The notes: a model not told the origin generated them from the sequence alone. A DNA stretch of 64,000 nucleotides from Paenibacillus kobensis NBRC 15729 (GCF_004000825.1 NZ_BILZ01000018.1:1-64000); one strand, 5' to 3'; positions 36,464 through 45,880 are shown, counted from the stretch's first letter. Translations and numbers: made by a program.

Positions 36464-37258
36464 GTGAAGATCTTATTTATCGGAGATATCGTCGGAAGCG
36501 TGGGCAGAGCGGCGGTCAAAAAAGTGCTGCCGGCGCTGAAGACTAAATATAATCCGCACATCATTATTGCGAATGCGGAGAACTCGGCAGCGGGCCGGGG
36601 AATTACTGCGGCCATTGCGAAGGAACTGTTCGACGCAGGCGTGCACGGCATTACGATGGGCAACCATACATGGGATAACCGCGATCTGTTCGAATGGATC
36701 GACGATGAGCCGCGTCTCGTTCGGCCAGCCAATTTTCCGCCGGGAGCTCCGGGACAAGGTGCAGCGCTTATTAAAGCGAACGGAAAGTCGCTTGCGATCA
36801 TCAATCTTCAAGGCCGCACGTTCTTGCCGCCGATCGATTGCCCGTTCCGTATGGCAGACGAGTTGATTGATGAGATGCGCTCCAAGACGAATCATATTCT
36901 CGTCGATTTCCATGCGGAGGCCACTTCGGAGAAGATTGCAATGGGATGGCATCTCGACGGCAGAGCGTCGCTGGTCGTCGGTACACATACGCATGTGCAG
37001 ACGAACGACGACCGGATATTGCCTGAAGGTACAGCGTACTTAACCGACGTCGGCATGGTTGGACCGCGAGACGGCGTACTCGGCATGGAACGCACGGCTG
37101 TGCTTCGCAAGTTTCTGACGCAGCTGCCAACGCGCTTCGTCGTCGATGAAGGCGATTGGCATTTTCACGCGGTGCTCGTTGAAACGGACGAGGCGACTGG
37201 CAGAGCGACATCGATCTTGAAAATCCGTCAGACGGAAGAAACGCTGATGTTCTTTTAG
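36464..37258 (+). CDS. ymdB: Metallophosphoesterase YmdB
   Basis: Calcineurin-like phosphoesterase of 264 residues, the same length as B. subtilis YmdB, which hydrolyses 2',3'-cyclic nucleotides and affects biofilm and motility decisions. GTG 36464 follows ATGGAGGGT; the in-frame ATG at 36449 lies within that ribosome site. Metal ligands appear in FIGDIVGSVGR (near residue 5), NAENSAAG (near 38), GNHTWD (near 66), VDFHAEATSEK (near 150) and VGTHTHVQT (near 175). Follows rny as in Bacillus, but 1.07 kb of repeats intervene. Confidence 0.94.
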   Translation: MKILFIGDIVGSVGRAAVKKVLPALKTKYNPHIIIANAENSAAGRGITAAIAKELFDAGVHGITMGNHTWDNRDLFEWIDDEPRLVRPANFPPGAPGQGAALIKANGKSLAIINLQGRTFLPPIDCPFRMADELIDEMRSKTNHILVDFHAEATSEKIAMGWHLDGRASLVVGTHTHVQTNDDRILPEGTAYLTDVGMVGPRDGVLGMERTAVLRKFLTQLPTRFVVDEGDWHFHAVLVETDEATGRATSILKIRQTEETLMFF

Positions 37259-37315
37259 TCACTCGTCCTAAATGTCTAACAATTCGGAATACTTCGTAAA
37301 GTACAAGCGATAAAA

Positions 37316-37344
37316 GAAGGAATCTTTCTGCCTCCCTCGAATAG
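37316..37344 (+). promoter_or_regulatory. Sigma-H promoter of spoVS
   Basis: GAAGGAATC at 37316-37324 and CTCGAATAG at 37336-37344, 11 bases apart, match the sigma-H pattern (RNAGGAWWW, 11-12 bases, RNNGAATWW) well. spoVS is sigma-H dependent in B. subtilis. Confidence 0.65.
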
Positions 37345-37391
37345 TTATAACTAGTGGAATCCATCCATCATTCCCGAGGAGGTACTTTTTC

Positions 37392-37652
37392 ATGGAAGTA
37401 TTAAAAGTTTCAGCAAAGTCCAATCCAAACTCTGTTGCTGGCGCGCTGGCGGGTGTTTTGAGAGAACGTGGCGGCGCCGAACTTCAGGCTATCGGGGCTG
37501 GTGCGTTGAACCAGGCGATCAAGGCGGTGGCGATTGCAAGAGGTTTCGTCGCGCCGAGCGGGGTAGATCTCATCTGTATTCCCGCTTTCACAGACATTGT
37601 AATTGATGGAGAAGACCGGACGGCAATTAAGCTGATCGTTGAACCGAGATAA
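37392..37652 (+). CDS. spoVS: Stage V sporulation protein S
   Basis: 86-residue Alba-like protein needed for spore coat and septation steps in Bacillus. Sequence is nearly invariant in the family: MEVLKVSAKSNPNSVAGALA, then GAGALNQAIKAVAIARG and the C-terminal DRTAIKLIVEPR. ATG follows CCGAGGAGGTACTTTTTC. Monocistronic between the sigma-H promoter and a terminator. Confidence 0.98.
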   Translation: MEVLKVSAKSNPNSVAGALAGVLRERGGAELQAIGAGALNQAIKAVAIARGFVAPSGVDLICIPAFTDIVIDGEDRTAIKLIVEPR

Positions 37653-37699
37653 CGGACATGCGATAGAAGGATCAGCTCGGATTGGAAATGAGATGGATG

Positions 37700-37732
37700 A
37701 ACCTGTTTACATTCGCTGTAAGCAGGTTTTTT
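37700..37732 (+). terminator. Terminator after spoVS
   Basis: AACCTGTTTAC and GTAAGCAGGTTTTTT form a stem with one mismatch over an eight-base loop, then T-run. Confidence 0.85.
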
Positions 37733-37773
37733 GCATGCGGCATAACGAGCAAACAGAAGGAGGAGAAGCAACC

Positions 37774-38736
37774 ATGACGGCCCGGATCAATGCGCAGTTT
37801 CCTGTCGTCGATTTTCATTGCGACGCGCTCTGGAAGCTGCTCGAACATGAACAACTGGAGTTTGATGCGGGTGAGGACGGGCTGCTTGACGTAACGGCCG
37901 ATCGTCTTATCGGGTCGGGAACGGTGTTGCAAACGTTCGCGGTCTTTGTGCCTGAGCGTCTCTCAGGCAAAGAGTCGATTTGGCGGAGCGTCGATTTATT
38001 TTACCGAAAAATAATAAAGAACCCGCATATATCACTCATTCGAACGCCGTCGGATTTAAAGGCTGCCATCTCCGGCGGCCGAATTGGCGCTCTGCTGTCG
38101 TTGGAGGGCGTTGACAGCCTGCAGGGAGATTGGACGATGCTTCGGCTGCTGTTTCACCTCGGCTTGCGTGCGCTCGGCCTGACTTGGAACCATGCGAACT
38201 GGGCGGCAGACGGCGTTATGGAGTCCCGGCAAGGCGGGTTAACATCCAAAGGGCGAAAGCTAGTAGAGGAGTGCGAGCGGCTTGGCATTATTCTGGACGT
38301 CTCCCATCTGTCGGAGAAGGGGTTCTGGGAACTGGCGGATATGGCGGAACGTTCGTTTATTGCCTCTCACAGCAACGCAAGGTCACTGTGCTCTCATCCG
38401 CGCAATTTGACCGACGATCAGATTCGAGCGCTCATTGCGGTCGACGGACGCATTGGCGTCACTTATGTACCTTTCTTCGTAAAAGAGGGCGGATCTGCCG
38501 TCATCGACGACGTCGTGCGCCACATCGATCATATCGCGTCGCTTGGAGGAGCACGGCATCTGATGCTCGGTTCTGATTTTGATGGAATCGATCAATATAT
38601 AGACTCGCTCCGGAATCCGGGCGACGTGTCCAAGCTCATTGACGCCATGCTCCGCGCGTTCCAAGAGGACATGGTTCGAGACGTATTGTCCCGCAATGCG
38701 ATCCGCTTCTTGGAGGATCGGTTGCCTAACGGATAG
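37774..38736 (+). CDS. Membrane dipeptidase (M19 / renal dipeptidase family)
   Basis: 320-residue zinc dipeptidase. ATG 37774 follows AAGGAGGAGAAGCAACC; a frame extension to 37639 runs through the spoVS terminator. Zinc ligands: VDFHCDALWK (near residue 12), the bridging Glu in LLSLEGVDSL (near 112), ISHSNARS-type SHSNARSLCSHPRNLTD (near 195) and the late GSDFDG (near 268). Likely hydrolyses short peptides, perhaps D-Ala-containing ones; no signal peptide is seen, so it is cytoplasmic. Common next to spoVS and korA in Paenibacillaceae by my recollection. Confidence 0.9.
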   Translation: MTARINAQFPVVDFHCDALWKLLEHEQLEFDAGEDGLLDVTADRLIGSGTVLQTFAVFVPERLSGKESIWRSVDLFYRKIIKNPHISLIRTPSDLKAAISGGRIGALLSLEGVDSLQGDWTMLRLLFHLGLRALGLTWNHANWAADGVMESRQGGLTSKGRKLVEECERLGIILDVSHLSEKGFWELADMAERSFIASHSNARSLCSHPRNLTDDQIRALIAVDGRIGVTYVPFFVKEGGSAVIDDVVRHIDHIASLGGARHLMLGSDFDGIDQYIDSLRNPGDVSKLIDAMLRAFQEDMVRDVLSRNAIRFLEDRLPNG

Positions 38737-38854
38737 GCGGTATGATCCCGTGAAAAGATGTCGAATCCATATGAAGACGATCGAAAAGACAGATAAATTA
38801 AATGGTGTGTATAACTTGCATTTTCATGCCGCCTCTCATAAAATTTAAATGATA

Positions 38855-38882
38855 TTGATTATTAATGAACCAATTATATAGA
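38855..38882 (+). promoter_or_regulatory. Putative promoter of korAB
   Basis: TTGATT at 38855-38860 and TATAGA at 38877-38882, spacer 16, in an AT-rich stretch, about 47 bases before korA. Confidence 0.4.
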
Positions 38883-38928
38883 ACTCATTGAATGCAGTAG
38901 CGTTCTTAACAAAGAGGAGATGGACGTT

Positions 38929-40662
38929 TTGATCAGTCAATTGTCTTGGAAGATCGGGGGACAACAAGGGGAGGGCGTAGAGAGTACGGACCGTATATTC
39001 TCGACAGCGCTTAACCGCCTTGGCTATTACCTGTACGGTTACCGCCATTTCTCTTCGCGAATTAAAGGTGGACATACAAATAACAAAATTAGAATCAGCA
39101 CGCAGCCGATTCGTGCGATTTCCGATGATCTCGATATACTTGTCGCATTCGACCAAGAAAGCATCGATCTGAACGCGCATGAGCTTCGCAGCGGCGGTGT
39201 TATCGTAGCCGACGCGAAGTTTAATCCTGTCGTCCCTGAGGGCGTGGATGCGCGTCTGTTCGCCGTTCCGATTACGGCAATCGCCGAAGAGCTTGGCACG
39301 TCGCTCATGAAGAACATGGTGGCATCCGGCGCGTCATGGGCGCTGCTCGGCCTGCCGCTCGAAGTGTTCAACAAAGCGGTGGGGGAAGAGTTCGGACGCA
39401 AAGGCCAAGCGGTCGTGGAGAAGAACATCGAGGCGGTAAAACGCGGTGCCGAGTTCGTGCTCGAGCAAGCGGGCGGACCGATCGATGAGTTTAAGCTTGA
39501 GGAAGCAGACGGCAAGCAGAAACTGTTCATTATCGGCAATGAAGCGATCGGACTCGGTACGATTGCGGCAGGCTGCCGCTTGATGTCGGCGTATCCGATT
39601 ACGCCAGCTTCGGAAATTATGGAATACTTGATCAAGAAACTGCCGAAGTTCGGCGGTACGGTGGTTCAGACGGAAGACGAGATCGCGGCAGTCACGATGG
39701 CGATTGGCGCGAACTACGCCGGCGTTCGTACGATGACGGCATCGGCAGGTCCGGGTCTGTCTCTTATGATGGAAGCGATCGGTCTTGCCGGTATGACGGA
39801 GCAACCGCTCGTTATTGTGGATACGCAGCGCGGCGGTCCTTCGACGGGATTACCGACGAAGCAGGAACAATCCGATTTGAATGCTATGGTGTACGGAACG
39901 CACGGTGAAATTCCGAAGGTTGTCCTCGCGCCGGCTTCGATTGAAGATTGCTTCTACGATATGATCGAAGCGTTCAACGTATCCGAGCAGTATCAAGTGC
40001 CGGTTATCGTCATGACGGACCTGCAGCTGTCGCTAGGCAAGCAGTCGTGCGAAGTATTCGATTACGATAAGATCCAAATAAACCGGGGCAAGCTCGTATC
40101 GGACGTTCCGGCGCTCGAAGACAACGCGCTGTTCAAACGTTACGAACTGACCGAGGACGGTATCTCGCCTCGCGTGCTGCCAGGCGAGAAGGGCGGTATC
40201 CACCATGTGACGGGCGTTGAGCATGACGAAGTCGGACGTCCGTCGGAGAGCTCGATTAACCGGAAGAAAATGATGGATAAGCGGCTGAACAAATTGAACG
40301 GGCTTCAGATCCGCGATGCGATTCGTGTCGATGCGCCGCATGACAATCCGGAATTGCTGATTATCGGGATGGGCTCGACGGGCGGCACTATCGACGAAGC
40401 ACGCCGCAGGCTGGATGCCGACGGCATTACGTCGAATCATGTGACGATTCGCCAGATCGCACCGTTCCCGGCGGAAGAGCTGTCGGTCTACCTGAACGGG
40501 GCGAAACGAGTCGTCGTACTTGAGAATAACGCAACGGCGCAGCTTGCTTCACAAATCAAGATGCATGCCGGTTACGCAGACAAAATTCATAACGTATTAA
40601 AATATGACGGCAATCCGTTCCTGCCGTCCGAAGTGTATACAGCATGCAAGGAGTTGAACTAG
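38929..40662 (+). CDS. korA: 2-oxoacid:ferredoxin oxidoreductase, gamma-alpha subunit
   Basis: Oxidatively decarboxylates 2-oxoacids (most likely 2-oxoglutarate) to acyl-CoA with ferredoxin as acceptor, together with KorB. About 577 residues: an N-terminal gamma domain (about 1-180, WKIGGQQGEGVESTDRIF), the alpha pyrimidine-binding domain (about 200-400, AYPITPASEIMEYL; TAGP-type ASAGPGLSLMMEAIG) and the C-terminal domain. TTG 38929 is preferred because AGAGGAG lies nine bases upstream; ATG 38920 abuts that ribosome site. No 4Fe-4S cysteine clusters in this subunit. Stop is immediately followed by korB. Confidence 0.93.
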   Translation: MISQLSWKIGGQQGEGVESTDRIFSTALNRLGYYLYGYRHFSSRIKGGHTNNKIRISTQPIRAISDDLDILVAFDQESIDLNAHELRSGGVIVADAKFNPVVPEGVDARLFAVPITAIAEELGTSLMKNMVASGASWALLGLPLEVFNKAVGEEFGRKGQAVVEKNIEAVKRGAEFVLEQAGGPIDEFKLEEADGKQKLFIIGNEAIGLGTIAAGCRLMSAYPITPASEIMEYLIKKLPKFGGTVVQTEDEIAAVTMAIGANYAGVRTMTASAGPGLSLMMEAIGLAGMTEQPLVIVDTQRGGPSTGLPTKQEQSDLNAMVYGTHGEIPKVVLAPASIEDCFYDMIEAFNVSEQYQVPVIVMTDLQLSLGKQSCEVFDYDKIQINRGKLVSDVPALEDNALFKRYELTEDGISPRVLPGEKGGIHHVTGVEHDEVGRPSESSINRKKMMDKRLNKLNGLQIRDAIRVDAPHDNPELLIIGMGSTGGTIDEARRRLDADGITSNHVTIRQIAPFPAEELSVYLNGAKRVVVLENNATAQLASQIKMHAGYADKIHNVLKYDGNPFLPSEVYTACKELN

Positions 40663-41529
40663 ATGGCTACATTCAAAGACTTTCGCAACAACGTGAAGCC
40701 GAACTGGTGCCCAGGCTGCGGCGATTTCTCGATCCAAGCTGCCATCCAGCGCGCTGCGGCTAGTGTTGGCCTCGAGCCCGAGAACCTTGCGGTCATTTCG
40801 GGCATCGGCTGCTCGGGACGGATTTCGGGTTACATTAACGCTTATGGCTTGCACGGCATCCATGGCCGCGCATTGCCGATCGCACAAGGCGTGAAGCTAG
40901 CGAACCGCGAGCTTACCGTTATCGCCTCCGGCGGAGACGGCGATGGCTTCGCCATCGGGATGGGCCATACGGTCCATGCGATCCGCCGCAACTTGGACAT
41001 TACGTACATCGTCATGGACAACCAAATTTATGGCCTGACGAAGGGGCAGACGTCTCCGCGAAGCGCCGAAGGCTTCAAGACGAAATCGACGCCGGAAGGT
41101 TCGATTGAGACGACGCTGTCTCCGCTCGAAATCGCGCTGTCGGCTGGCGCTACGTTCGTGGCGCAGTCGTTCTCCAGCGACTTGAAACAGCTGACCTCTC
41201 TGATTGAGCAGGCTATGGCGCACAAAGGCTTCTCGCTCATCAACGTATTCAGCCCTTGCGTTACGTTCAACAAGGTGAATACGTACGATTGGTTCAAAGA
41301 GAATATCGTCAACCTGAACGAATTCCCGGACTACGATCCGTCGAACCGTATTGCAGCGATGACGAAGATTATGGAGACGGGCGGTATGCTGACCGGTCTC
41401 ATCTATCAGAACAAGGAACGCAAGTCGTACGAGGACATGATCGTTGGCTTCAAAGAAGAGGCGCTTGCACACCAATCGCTCGACATTAGCCGCGAATCGT
41501 TCGACAAGCTGGTTGCCGAGTTCAAATAA
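40663..41529 (+). CDS. korB: 2-oxoacid:ferredoxin oxidoreductase, beta subunit
   Basis: 288-residue thiamine-diphosphate-binding subunit. WCPGCGDF (near residue 15) and GIGCSGR (near 48) contribute cysteines for a 4Fe-4S cluster; the TPP/Mg motif is GGDGDGFAIG with MDNQIYGLTKGQ (about 90-130). ATG follows AAGGAGTTGAACTAG, inside the korA end, so the two are coupled. The korAB pair upstream of miaB is conserved in many Bacillales. Confidence 0.95.
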   Translation: MATFKDFRNNVKPNWCPGCGDFSIQAAIQRAAASVGLEPENLAVISGIGCSGRISGYINAYGLHGIHGRALPIAQGVKLANRELTVIASGGDGDGFAIGMGHTVHAIRRNLDITYIVMDNQIYGLTKGQTSPRSAEGFKTKSTPEGSIETTLSPLEIALSAGATFVAQSFSSDLKQLTSLIEQAMAHKGFSLINVFSPCVTFNKVNTYDWFKENIVNLNEFPDYDPSNRIAAMTKIMETGGMLTGLIYQNKERKSYEDMIVGFKEEALAHQSLDISRESFDKLVAEFK

Positions 41530-41541
41530 GGTTAAGTATAA

Positions 41542-41581
41542 TAAGACATACAGCCGTCTATAACGGTTGTATGTCTTTTTG
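41542..41581 (+). terminator. Terminator after korB
   Basis: AAGACATACA-g-CCGT and ACGG-tt-GTATGTCTTTTT form a 14-base stem with minor mismatch over CTATA, then T-run. Confidence 0.85.
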
Positions 41582-41630
41582 TTACATAAGAAGCCAGTAG
41601 TACGAACAGGGTAGAAAGAAGGCGATTAAG

Positions 41631-42203
41631 ATGAGTAAGCAGGTACCAGTCGGCGTTTCAGCAAGACATATCCACCTGTCCCAGGAACATGTCGAGCTGT
41701 TGTTCGGACAAGGCTATGAACTGACGGAGATGAAGCCGCTGTCGCAGCCGGGGCAATTCGCAGCGAATGAGACTGTAGCGGTTGTCGGACCTAAGGGCTC
41801 TTTCCCGAAGGTTCGCATTCTCGGACCAGCCCGCAAGGCGACGCAGCTGGAAGTATCCCGTACCGACGCGTTCTCGATCGGCGTGAAGGCTCCTCTGCGC
41901 GAATCCGGCGATACGAAGGGCTCAGCCGGCATCACGATTCAGGGACCGGCAGGGGAAGTGACGATCGAGGAAGGCGTTATTGTTGCTGCCCGCCATATTC
42001 ATTTTCATACAAGCGATGCGGAGAAATGGGCCATTGCGGATAAACAGAAGCTTCGTGTTCGCGTCGGCGGCGAACGCGGCGTCGTGTTCGAGAACGTCAT
42101 CGCGCGCGTATCGCCGGAATTTGTGTTGGACATGCACATCGACACGGATGAAGCGAATGCGGCAGGCGTAGAGAACGGGCAGACGGCCGAGATCATCGAG
42201 TAA
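41631..42203 (+). CDS. PduL-type phosphate acyltransferase
   Basis: 190-residue phosphotransacylase that converts acyl-CoA (acetyl- or propanoyl-CoA) and phosphate to acyl phosphate. PduL signatures are clear: VSARHIHLS (near residue 8) and AARHIHFHTSDA (near 121) hold the zinc-binding His residues, and FVLDMHIDTDEANAAG (near 163) the C-terminal motif. There is no N-terminal microcompartment-targeting extension, so it works free in the cytosol. ATG follows GAAAGAAGG. With an acetate kinase it would conserve energy from KorAB-made or other acyl-CoA. Terminators on both sides make it a separate unit. Confidence 0.93.
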   Translation: MSKQVPVGVSARHIHLSQEHVELLFGQGYELTEMKPLSQPGQFAANETVAVVGPKGSFPKVRILGPARKATQLEVSRTDAFSIGVKAPLRESGDTKGSAGITIQGPAGEVTIEEGVIVAARHIHFHTSDAEKWAIADKQKLRVRVGGERGVVFENVIARVSPEFVLDMHIDTDEANAAGVENGQTAEIIE

Positions 42204-42239
42204 TCCGGCGTACAATAGAACAGATATACATAACAAACA

Positions 42240-42273
42240 AAGCCCGCTAGCATCTTGCTAGGCGGGCTTGTCG
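42240..42273 (+). terminator. Terminator after the pduL homologue
   Basis: AAGCCCGCTAGC and GCTAGGCGGGCTT pair with one bulge over a short loop; the T-run is weak. Confidence 0.7.
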
Positions 42274-42341
42274 TCCAATCATAGATCCGGGCAACATGTC
42301 GACGAATCTATATTAACTTTATGGATATTCTTTTGTCGAAA

Positions 42342-42350
42342 TGGTATAAT
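42342..42350 (+). promoter_or_regulatory. Extended -10 promoter of miaB
   Basis: TGGTATAAT at 42342-42350 is a perfect extended -10; no convincing -35 is seen at the right distance. It is 78 bases before miaB. Confidence 0.5.
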
Positions 42351-42427
42351 TTCTTGATGGTGAAACCATATCCAATTCACAGATTCGTAAAGAATGATTG
42401 TATAGATGAGGAGAAGTGAATCCTGCC

Positions 42428-43984
42428 ATGACGAAGGAGACGACGAAGGACTACTCCCAATATTTCGATTACAGCAGCGCGAAAGTTGTTAACCAAGACG
42501 ATCAGTCAACGACGTACCGGATTAACGGCCGCAATATTAAGATCAATTCGGCTCCGAACTACCGCGAAGAGAAGAAGCGGGGCAAAGAGGACATCCTTGT
42601 TCACCGCGATTTCGCCATTGCGGAAGAAGTTAGTCATCTTGGCGCTGGCAAACGGTACATCATTACGACGTATGGCTGCCAGATGAACGAGCATGACACG
42701 GAAGTGATGAAGGGGATGCTGGAACGGATGGGGTTCGAGGAGACGGACGACCGTCTGGAAGCCGACCTTATTCTGTTGAATACTTGTGCGATTCGCGAGA
42801 ATGCAGAGGATAAAGTGTTCGGCGAGCTCGGCCATCTGAAGTCGCTGAAGCGCGAGCGTCCGAATCTGCTGCTTGGAATATGCGGCTGTATGTCTCAAGA
42901 AGAATCAGTCGTCGGCAAAATTATGGGTAAGCATCAGCATGTCGATATCGTATTCGGCACGCACAACATACACCGGCTGCCGTATTTGCTGCAGAATGCT
43001 TATTTCAATAAAGAGATGGTCGTTGAAGTGTGGTCCAAAGAAGGCGACATCATCGAGAACTTGCCGAAGAAGCGCGAAGGCATGCGGGCATGGGTCAACA
43101 TTATGTACGGCTGCGATAAGTTCTGTACGTACTGTATTGTTCCTTATACACGCGGCAAGGAGCGGAGCCGCCGTCCGGAAGACGTCATCGCCGAAGTGCG
43201 CGAGCTCGCGCGTGAAGGCTACAAAGAAGTGACGCTTCTCGGGCAGAATGTCAACGCGTATGGCAAAGATTTCGAAGATATCGAATACCGGTTCGGCGAC
43301 TTGATGACGGATATGGCGAAGATCGATATTCCGCGCGTTCGTTTCACGACGAGCCATCCGCGCGACTTTGACGACCAGTTGATTGAAGTGTTGGCCGGAC
43401 GAGGCAATCTGGTAGAACATATCCACCTGCCGGTTCAGTCGGGCAACACCGAGATTTTGAAGCGGATGAGCCGGAAGTATTCGCGGGAATCATACCTCGA
43501 TCTTGTAGGACGAATTAAGAAAGCGATTCCGGAAGTCGTCTTGACCTCCGACATTATCGTCGGCTTCCCTGGGGAGACGGACGAGCAGTTCGAGGACACG
43601 TTGTCGCTCGTGCGGGAAGTGGGGTTCTATATGGCCTACACGTTCATTTACTCGCCTCGTGAGGGCACGCCAGCGGCCGATATGGAGGACAATGTGCCGC
43701 TCGAGGTGAAGAAAGCCCGACTCGCCCGTCTTAATAAGCTGCTTGCAGAGCTCAGCCGCCAAAGCAACGAGCTGATGCGCGGTCAAGTGCTGGAAGTGCT
43801 CGTCGAAGGCGAGAGCAAGAACAATTCAGCGGTATTGTCGGGACGGACGAGAACGAATAAGCTCGTTCACTTCGAAGGTCCGAAGGAATGGATCGGCCAG
43901 TTGATTCATGTCCGGGTGACGGAACCGCAAACATGGTATATTAGAGCAGAACCGATTATGAACAGTGAAGAAGCGGTTTCCTAA
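42428..43984 (+). CDS. miaB: tRNA-2-methylthio-N6-dimethylallyladenosine synthase
   Basis: Radical SAM enzyme that methylthiolates i6A37 of tRNA. 518 residues: a Bacillales-type N-terminal extension (about 75 residues, [15 protein letters not shown]), the UPF0004 domain with three cysteines ([31 protein letters not shown]), the radical SAM motif CDKFCTYC (near 235), and the TRAM domain (about 440-510). ATG 42428 is used because homologues start MTKE; GTG 42416 lies too close to the GAGGAG ribosome site. Forms an apparent operon with ricA, whose product influences MiaB-dependent modification in B. subtilis. Confidence 0.96.
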   Translation: MTKETTKDYSQYFDYSSAKVVNQDDQSTTYRINGRNIKINSAPNYREEKKRGKEDILVHRDFAIAEEVSHLGAGKRYIITTYGCQMNEHDTEVMKGMLERMGFEETDDRLEADLILLNTCAIRENAEDKVFGELGHLKSLKRERPNLLLGICGCMSQEESVVGKIMGKHQHVDIVFGTHNIHRLPYLLQNAYFNKEMVVEVWSKEGDIIENLPKKREGMRAWVNIMYGCDKFCTYCIVPYTRGKERSRRPEDVIAEVRELAREGYKEVTLLGQNVNAYGKDFEDIEYRFGDLMTDMAKIDIPRVRFTTSHPRDFDDQLIEVLAGRGNLVEHIHLPVQSGNTEILKRMSRKYSRESYLDLVGRIKKAIPEVVLTSDIIVGFPGETDEQFEDTLSLVREVGFYMAYTFIYSPREGTPAADMEDNVPLEVKKARLARLNKLLAELSRQSNELMRGQVLEVLVEGESKNNSAVLSGRTRTNKLVHFEGPKEWIGQLIHVRVTEPQTWYIRAEPIMNSEEAVS

Positions 43985-44014
43985 TACCGCATACGACGAC
44001 AGGAGCGATTACCA

Positions 44015-44506
44015 ATGGCAGAGCAGCAAGCACATCAATGCGGAGACCACGATCACGACCACGAACACGGCGGCGGTTGCGGTATTCAAAGCTTTCATAC
44101 GCGGGATTTGATCGTACGCAAAGACGTCATGGAGAAGGCGAAGGAGCTGGCGGACTTGATCTACACGTCCGAGGAAGTGACGCGCTACCGCAAGGCAGAG
44201 AAACAAATTCAAGCCCATGAACGTGTTCAGTCGGTTATGGCTCTGCTGAAGAAGAAACAGAAGGAAGTCGTTGCGTTCGAGAAAACGTTCAAGAACGAGG
44301 CGATGGCGAAGAAGATCGAGCAAGAGATGGAAGAGCTGCAGGATGAACTCGATGGCATTCCAGTCGTTGCACAGTTCCAGCAATCTCAGTCCGACATTAA
44401 CTATCTGCTTCAGCTCGTTATCGGCGTCGTACGCGATACGGTTGCGGAGAAGCTTGAAGTCGAGGGCGCGAGCGAGACGGAAGAGCCTGCGGATTGCAGC
44501 AACTAA
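44015..44506 (+). CDS. ricA: RicA (YmcA) with His/Cys-rich N-terminus
   Basis: Subunit of the RicA-RicF-RicT complex that assists RNase Y cleavage and biofilm, competence and sporulation decisions, and binds 4Fe-4S clusters. The 163-residue protein has the all-helical YlbF/YmcA domain (about 28-140). It is longer than the B. subtilis protein (about 143) because of an N-terminal extension reading CGDHDHDHEHGGGCG, a likely metal-binding stretch, and has a C-terminal Cys (CSN). ATG follows GACAGGAGCGATTACCA. Located 30 bases after miaB. Confidence 0.9.
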   Translation: MAEQQAHQCGDHDHDHEHGGGCGIQSFHTRDLIVRKDVMEKAKELADLIYTSEEVTRYRKAEKQIQAHERVQSVMALLKKKQKEVVAFEKTFKNEAMAKKIEQEMEELQDELDGIPVVAQFQQSQSDINYLLQLVIGVVRDTVAEKLEVEGASETEEPADCSN

Positions 44507-44530
44507 TCCTATCGAATGCAGCAGATATAA

Positions 44531-44580
44531 TGGCAAGTCCAGCGGAGATTCGGATCTCCGGCTAGGACTTGTCTTTTTTG
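44531..44580 (+). terminator. Terminator after ricA
   Basis: GGCAAGTCC...GCGGAGAT pairs with ATCTCCGGC...GGACTTGTC over TCGG, followed by TTTTTTG; a long strong hairpin. Confidence 0.9.
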
Positions 44581-44610
44581 TCGAGGGCTAAGATATTTTG
44601 GACAAGAAGT

Positions 44611-44639
44611 TTGGGCTTTGTAGTGATTTCGTATATAAT
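44611..44639 (+). promoter_or_regulatory. Putative sigma-A promoter of the alcohol dehydrogenase gene
   Basis: TTGGGC at 44611-44616 and TATAAT at 44634-44639, spacer 17, 47 bases before the start codon. Confidence 0.55.
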
Positions 44640-44685
44640 GGAAACGGTTTGAGCTTTCAATCTGGAGAGGAGCGAACGTAGATTC

Positions 44686-45849
44686 ATGAAACCATTTGTA
44701 TTCCACAATCCGACTAGATTGTATTTCGGAGCAAATTCGCTGAGCCACTTGGCTGCAGAGGTTGAGAAATATGGCAAGAAGGTGCTGCTCGTCTATGGCG
44801 GCGGCAGCATTAAACGCAATGGGCTGTATGATGAAGTGATGGCGGTGCTGAAGCAATGCGGCTGTTCGGTAAGCGAAATTTCCGGCGTTGAGCCGAATCC
44901 GCGTCTGTCGACCGTTCACCGCGGTGCGGACATTATTCGCCGGGACGGCATCGAGTGGGTGCTGGCGGTTGGCGGCGGCAGTACGCTGGACTGCGCGAAA
45001 GCGATCGCGGCGGCTGCACATTATGAAGGAAACTTCTGGGATTGTATTACGCACAAAGCGCCGATTAAGTCGGCTCTGCCGCTCGGTACAGTATTGACGC
45101 TTGCAGCGACAGGCTCGGAGATGAACGGCAACTCCGTAATTACGAATGAAGAAACGGTCGAGAAGCTTGGCTGGTGGAGCGCACTTGTTTATCCGGCATT
45201 CTCGATTCTCGATCCGAAGAACACGGCTACAACGCCGAAGGATCATACGGTATACGGCATGGTGGACATTATGTCCCACGTGTTCGAGCAATACTTCCAC
45301 CATGATCACAATACGCCGGTTCAAGACGGGCTCGCGGAAGCGATTCTGCGTGCGGTCGTCGATACGGCGCCGAAGCTCGTGAATGATCTGACGAATGTGG
45401 AGCATCGCGAAACGATATTGTACTGTGGCACAATGGCGCTGATGGGCATTCTGTCGATGGGCACGGTTGGCGATTGGGCCAACCATGATATGGAGCATGC
45501 CGTATCGGCTGTGTATGACATTCCTCACGGCGGCGGTCTAGCCATTCTGTTCCCGAACTGGATGAACTATGTGCTGGATGACAACGTTGCTCGCTTCCGC
45601 CAATTTGCGGTGAATGTGTTCGGCATTCGCGAAGACGGCCGTACTGACCGCGAAATTGCGGAGGAAGGCATCAAGGCGCTTCGCAGCTTCTGGAATTCGA
45701 TCGGTGCGCCATCCCGTCTGGCTGACTACGGGATCGATGACAGCCGTCTAGATGAGATGGCGTTCAAAGCGGTCGGAGACGGCACTCGCGGCAACTTCCG
45801 CAAGCTGACGAAAGAAGATGTCGTGAACATCTACCGGATGTCGCTATAA
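44686..45849 (+). CDS. Iron-containing (butanol-type) alcohol dehydrogenase
   Basis: 387-residue group III alcohol dehydrogenase, close to the YugJ/YugK/BdhA type that reduces aldehydes with NAD(P)H. NAD binding: [14 protein letters not shown] (near residue 95). Metal ligands: the Asp in [16 protein letters not shown] (near 193-198) and His residues in that segment, in [23 protein letters not shown] (near 265-285). ATG lies about 11 bases after GGAGAGGAG. Monocistronic between the ricA terminator and convergent bioY. Confidence 0.92.
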   Translation: MKPFVFHNPTRLYFGANSLSHLAAEVEKYGKKVLLVYGGGSIKRNGLYDEVMAVLKQCGCSVSEISGVEPNPRLSTVHRGADIIRRDGIEWVLAVGGGSTLDCAKAIAAAAHYEGNFWDCITHKAPIKSALPLGTVLTLAATGSEMNGNSVITNEETVEKLGWWSALVYPAFSILDPKNTATTPKDHTVYGMVDIMSHVFEQYFHHDHNTPVQDGLAEAILRAVVDTAPKLVNDLTNVEHRETILYCGTMALMGILSMGTVGDWANHDMEHAVSAVYDIPHGGGLAILFPNWMNYVLDDNVARFRQFAVNVFGIREDGRTDREIAEEGIKALRSFWNSIGAPSRLADYGIDDSRLDEMAFKAVGDGTRGNFRKLTKEDVVNIYRMSL

Positions 45850-45880
45850 GGAATGCGGTAAAGAAAACAGGGAGAGCCGA

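Noticed and set aside
44015-44200. RicA N-terminus as a separate metallochaperone gene
   Set aside because: The His-rich segment is continuous in frame with the RicA domain and has only one ribosome site.
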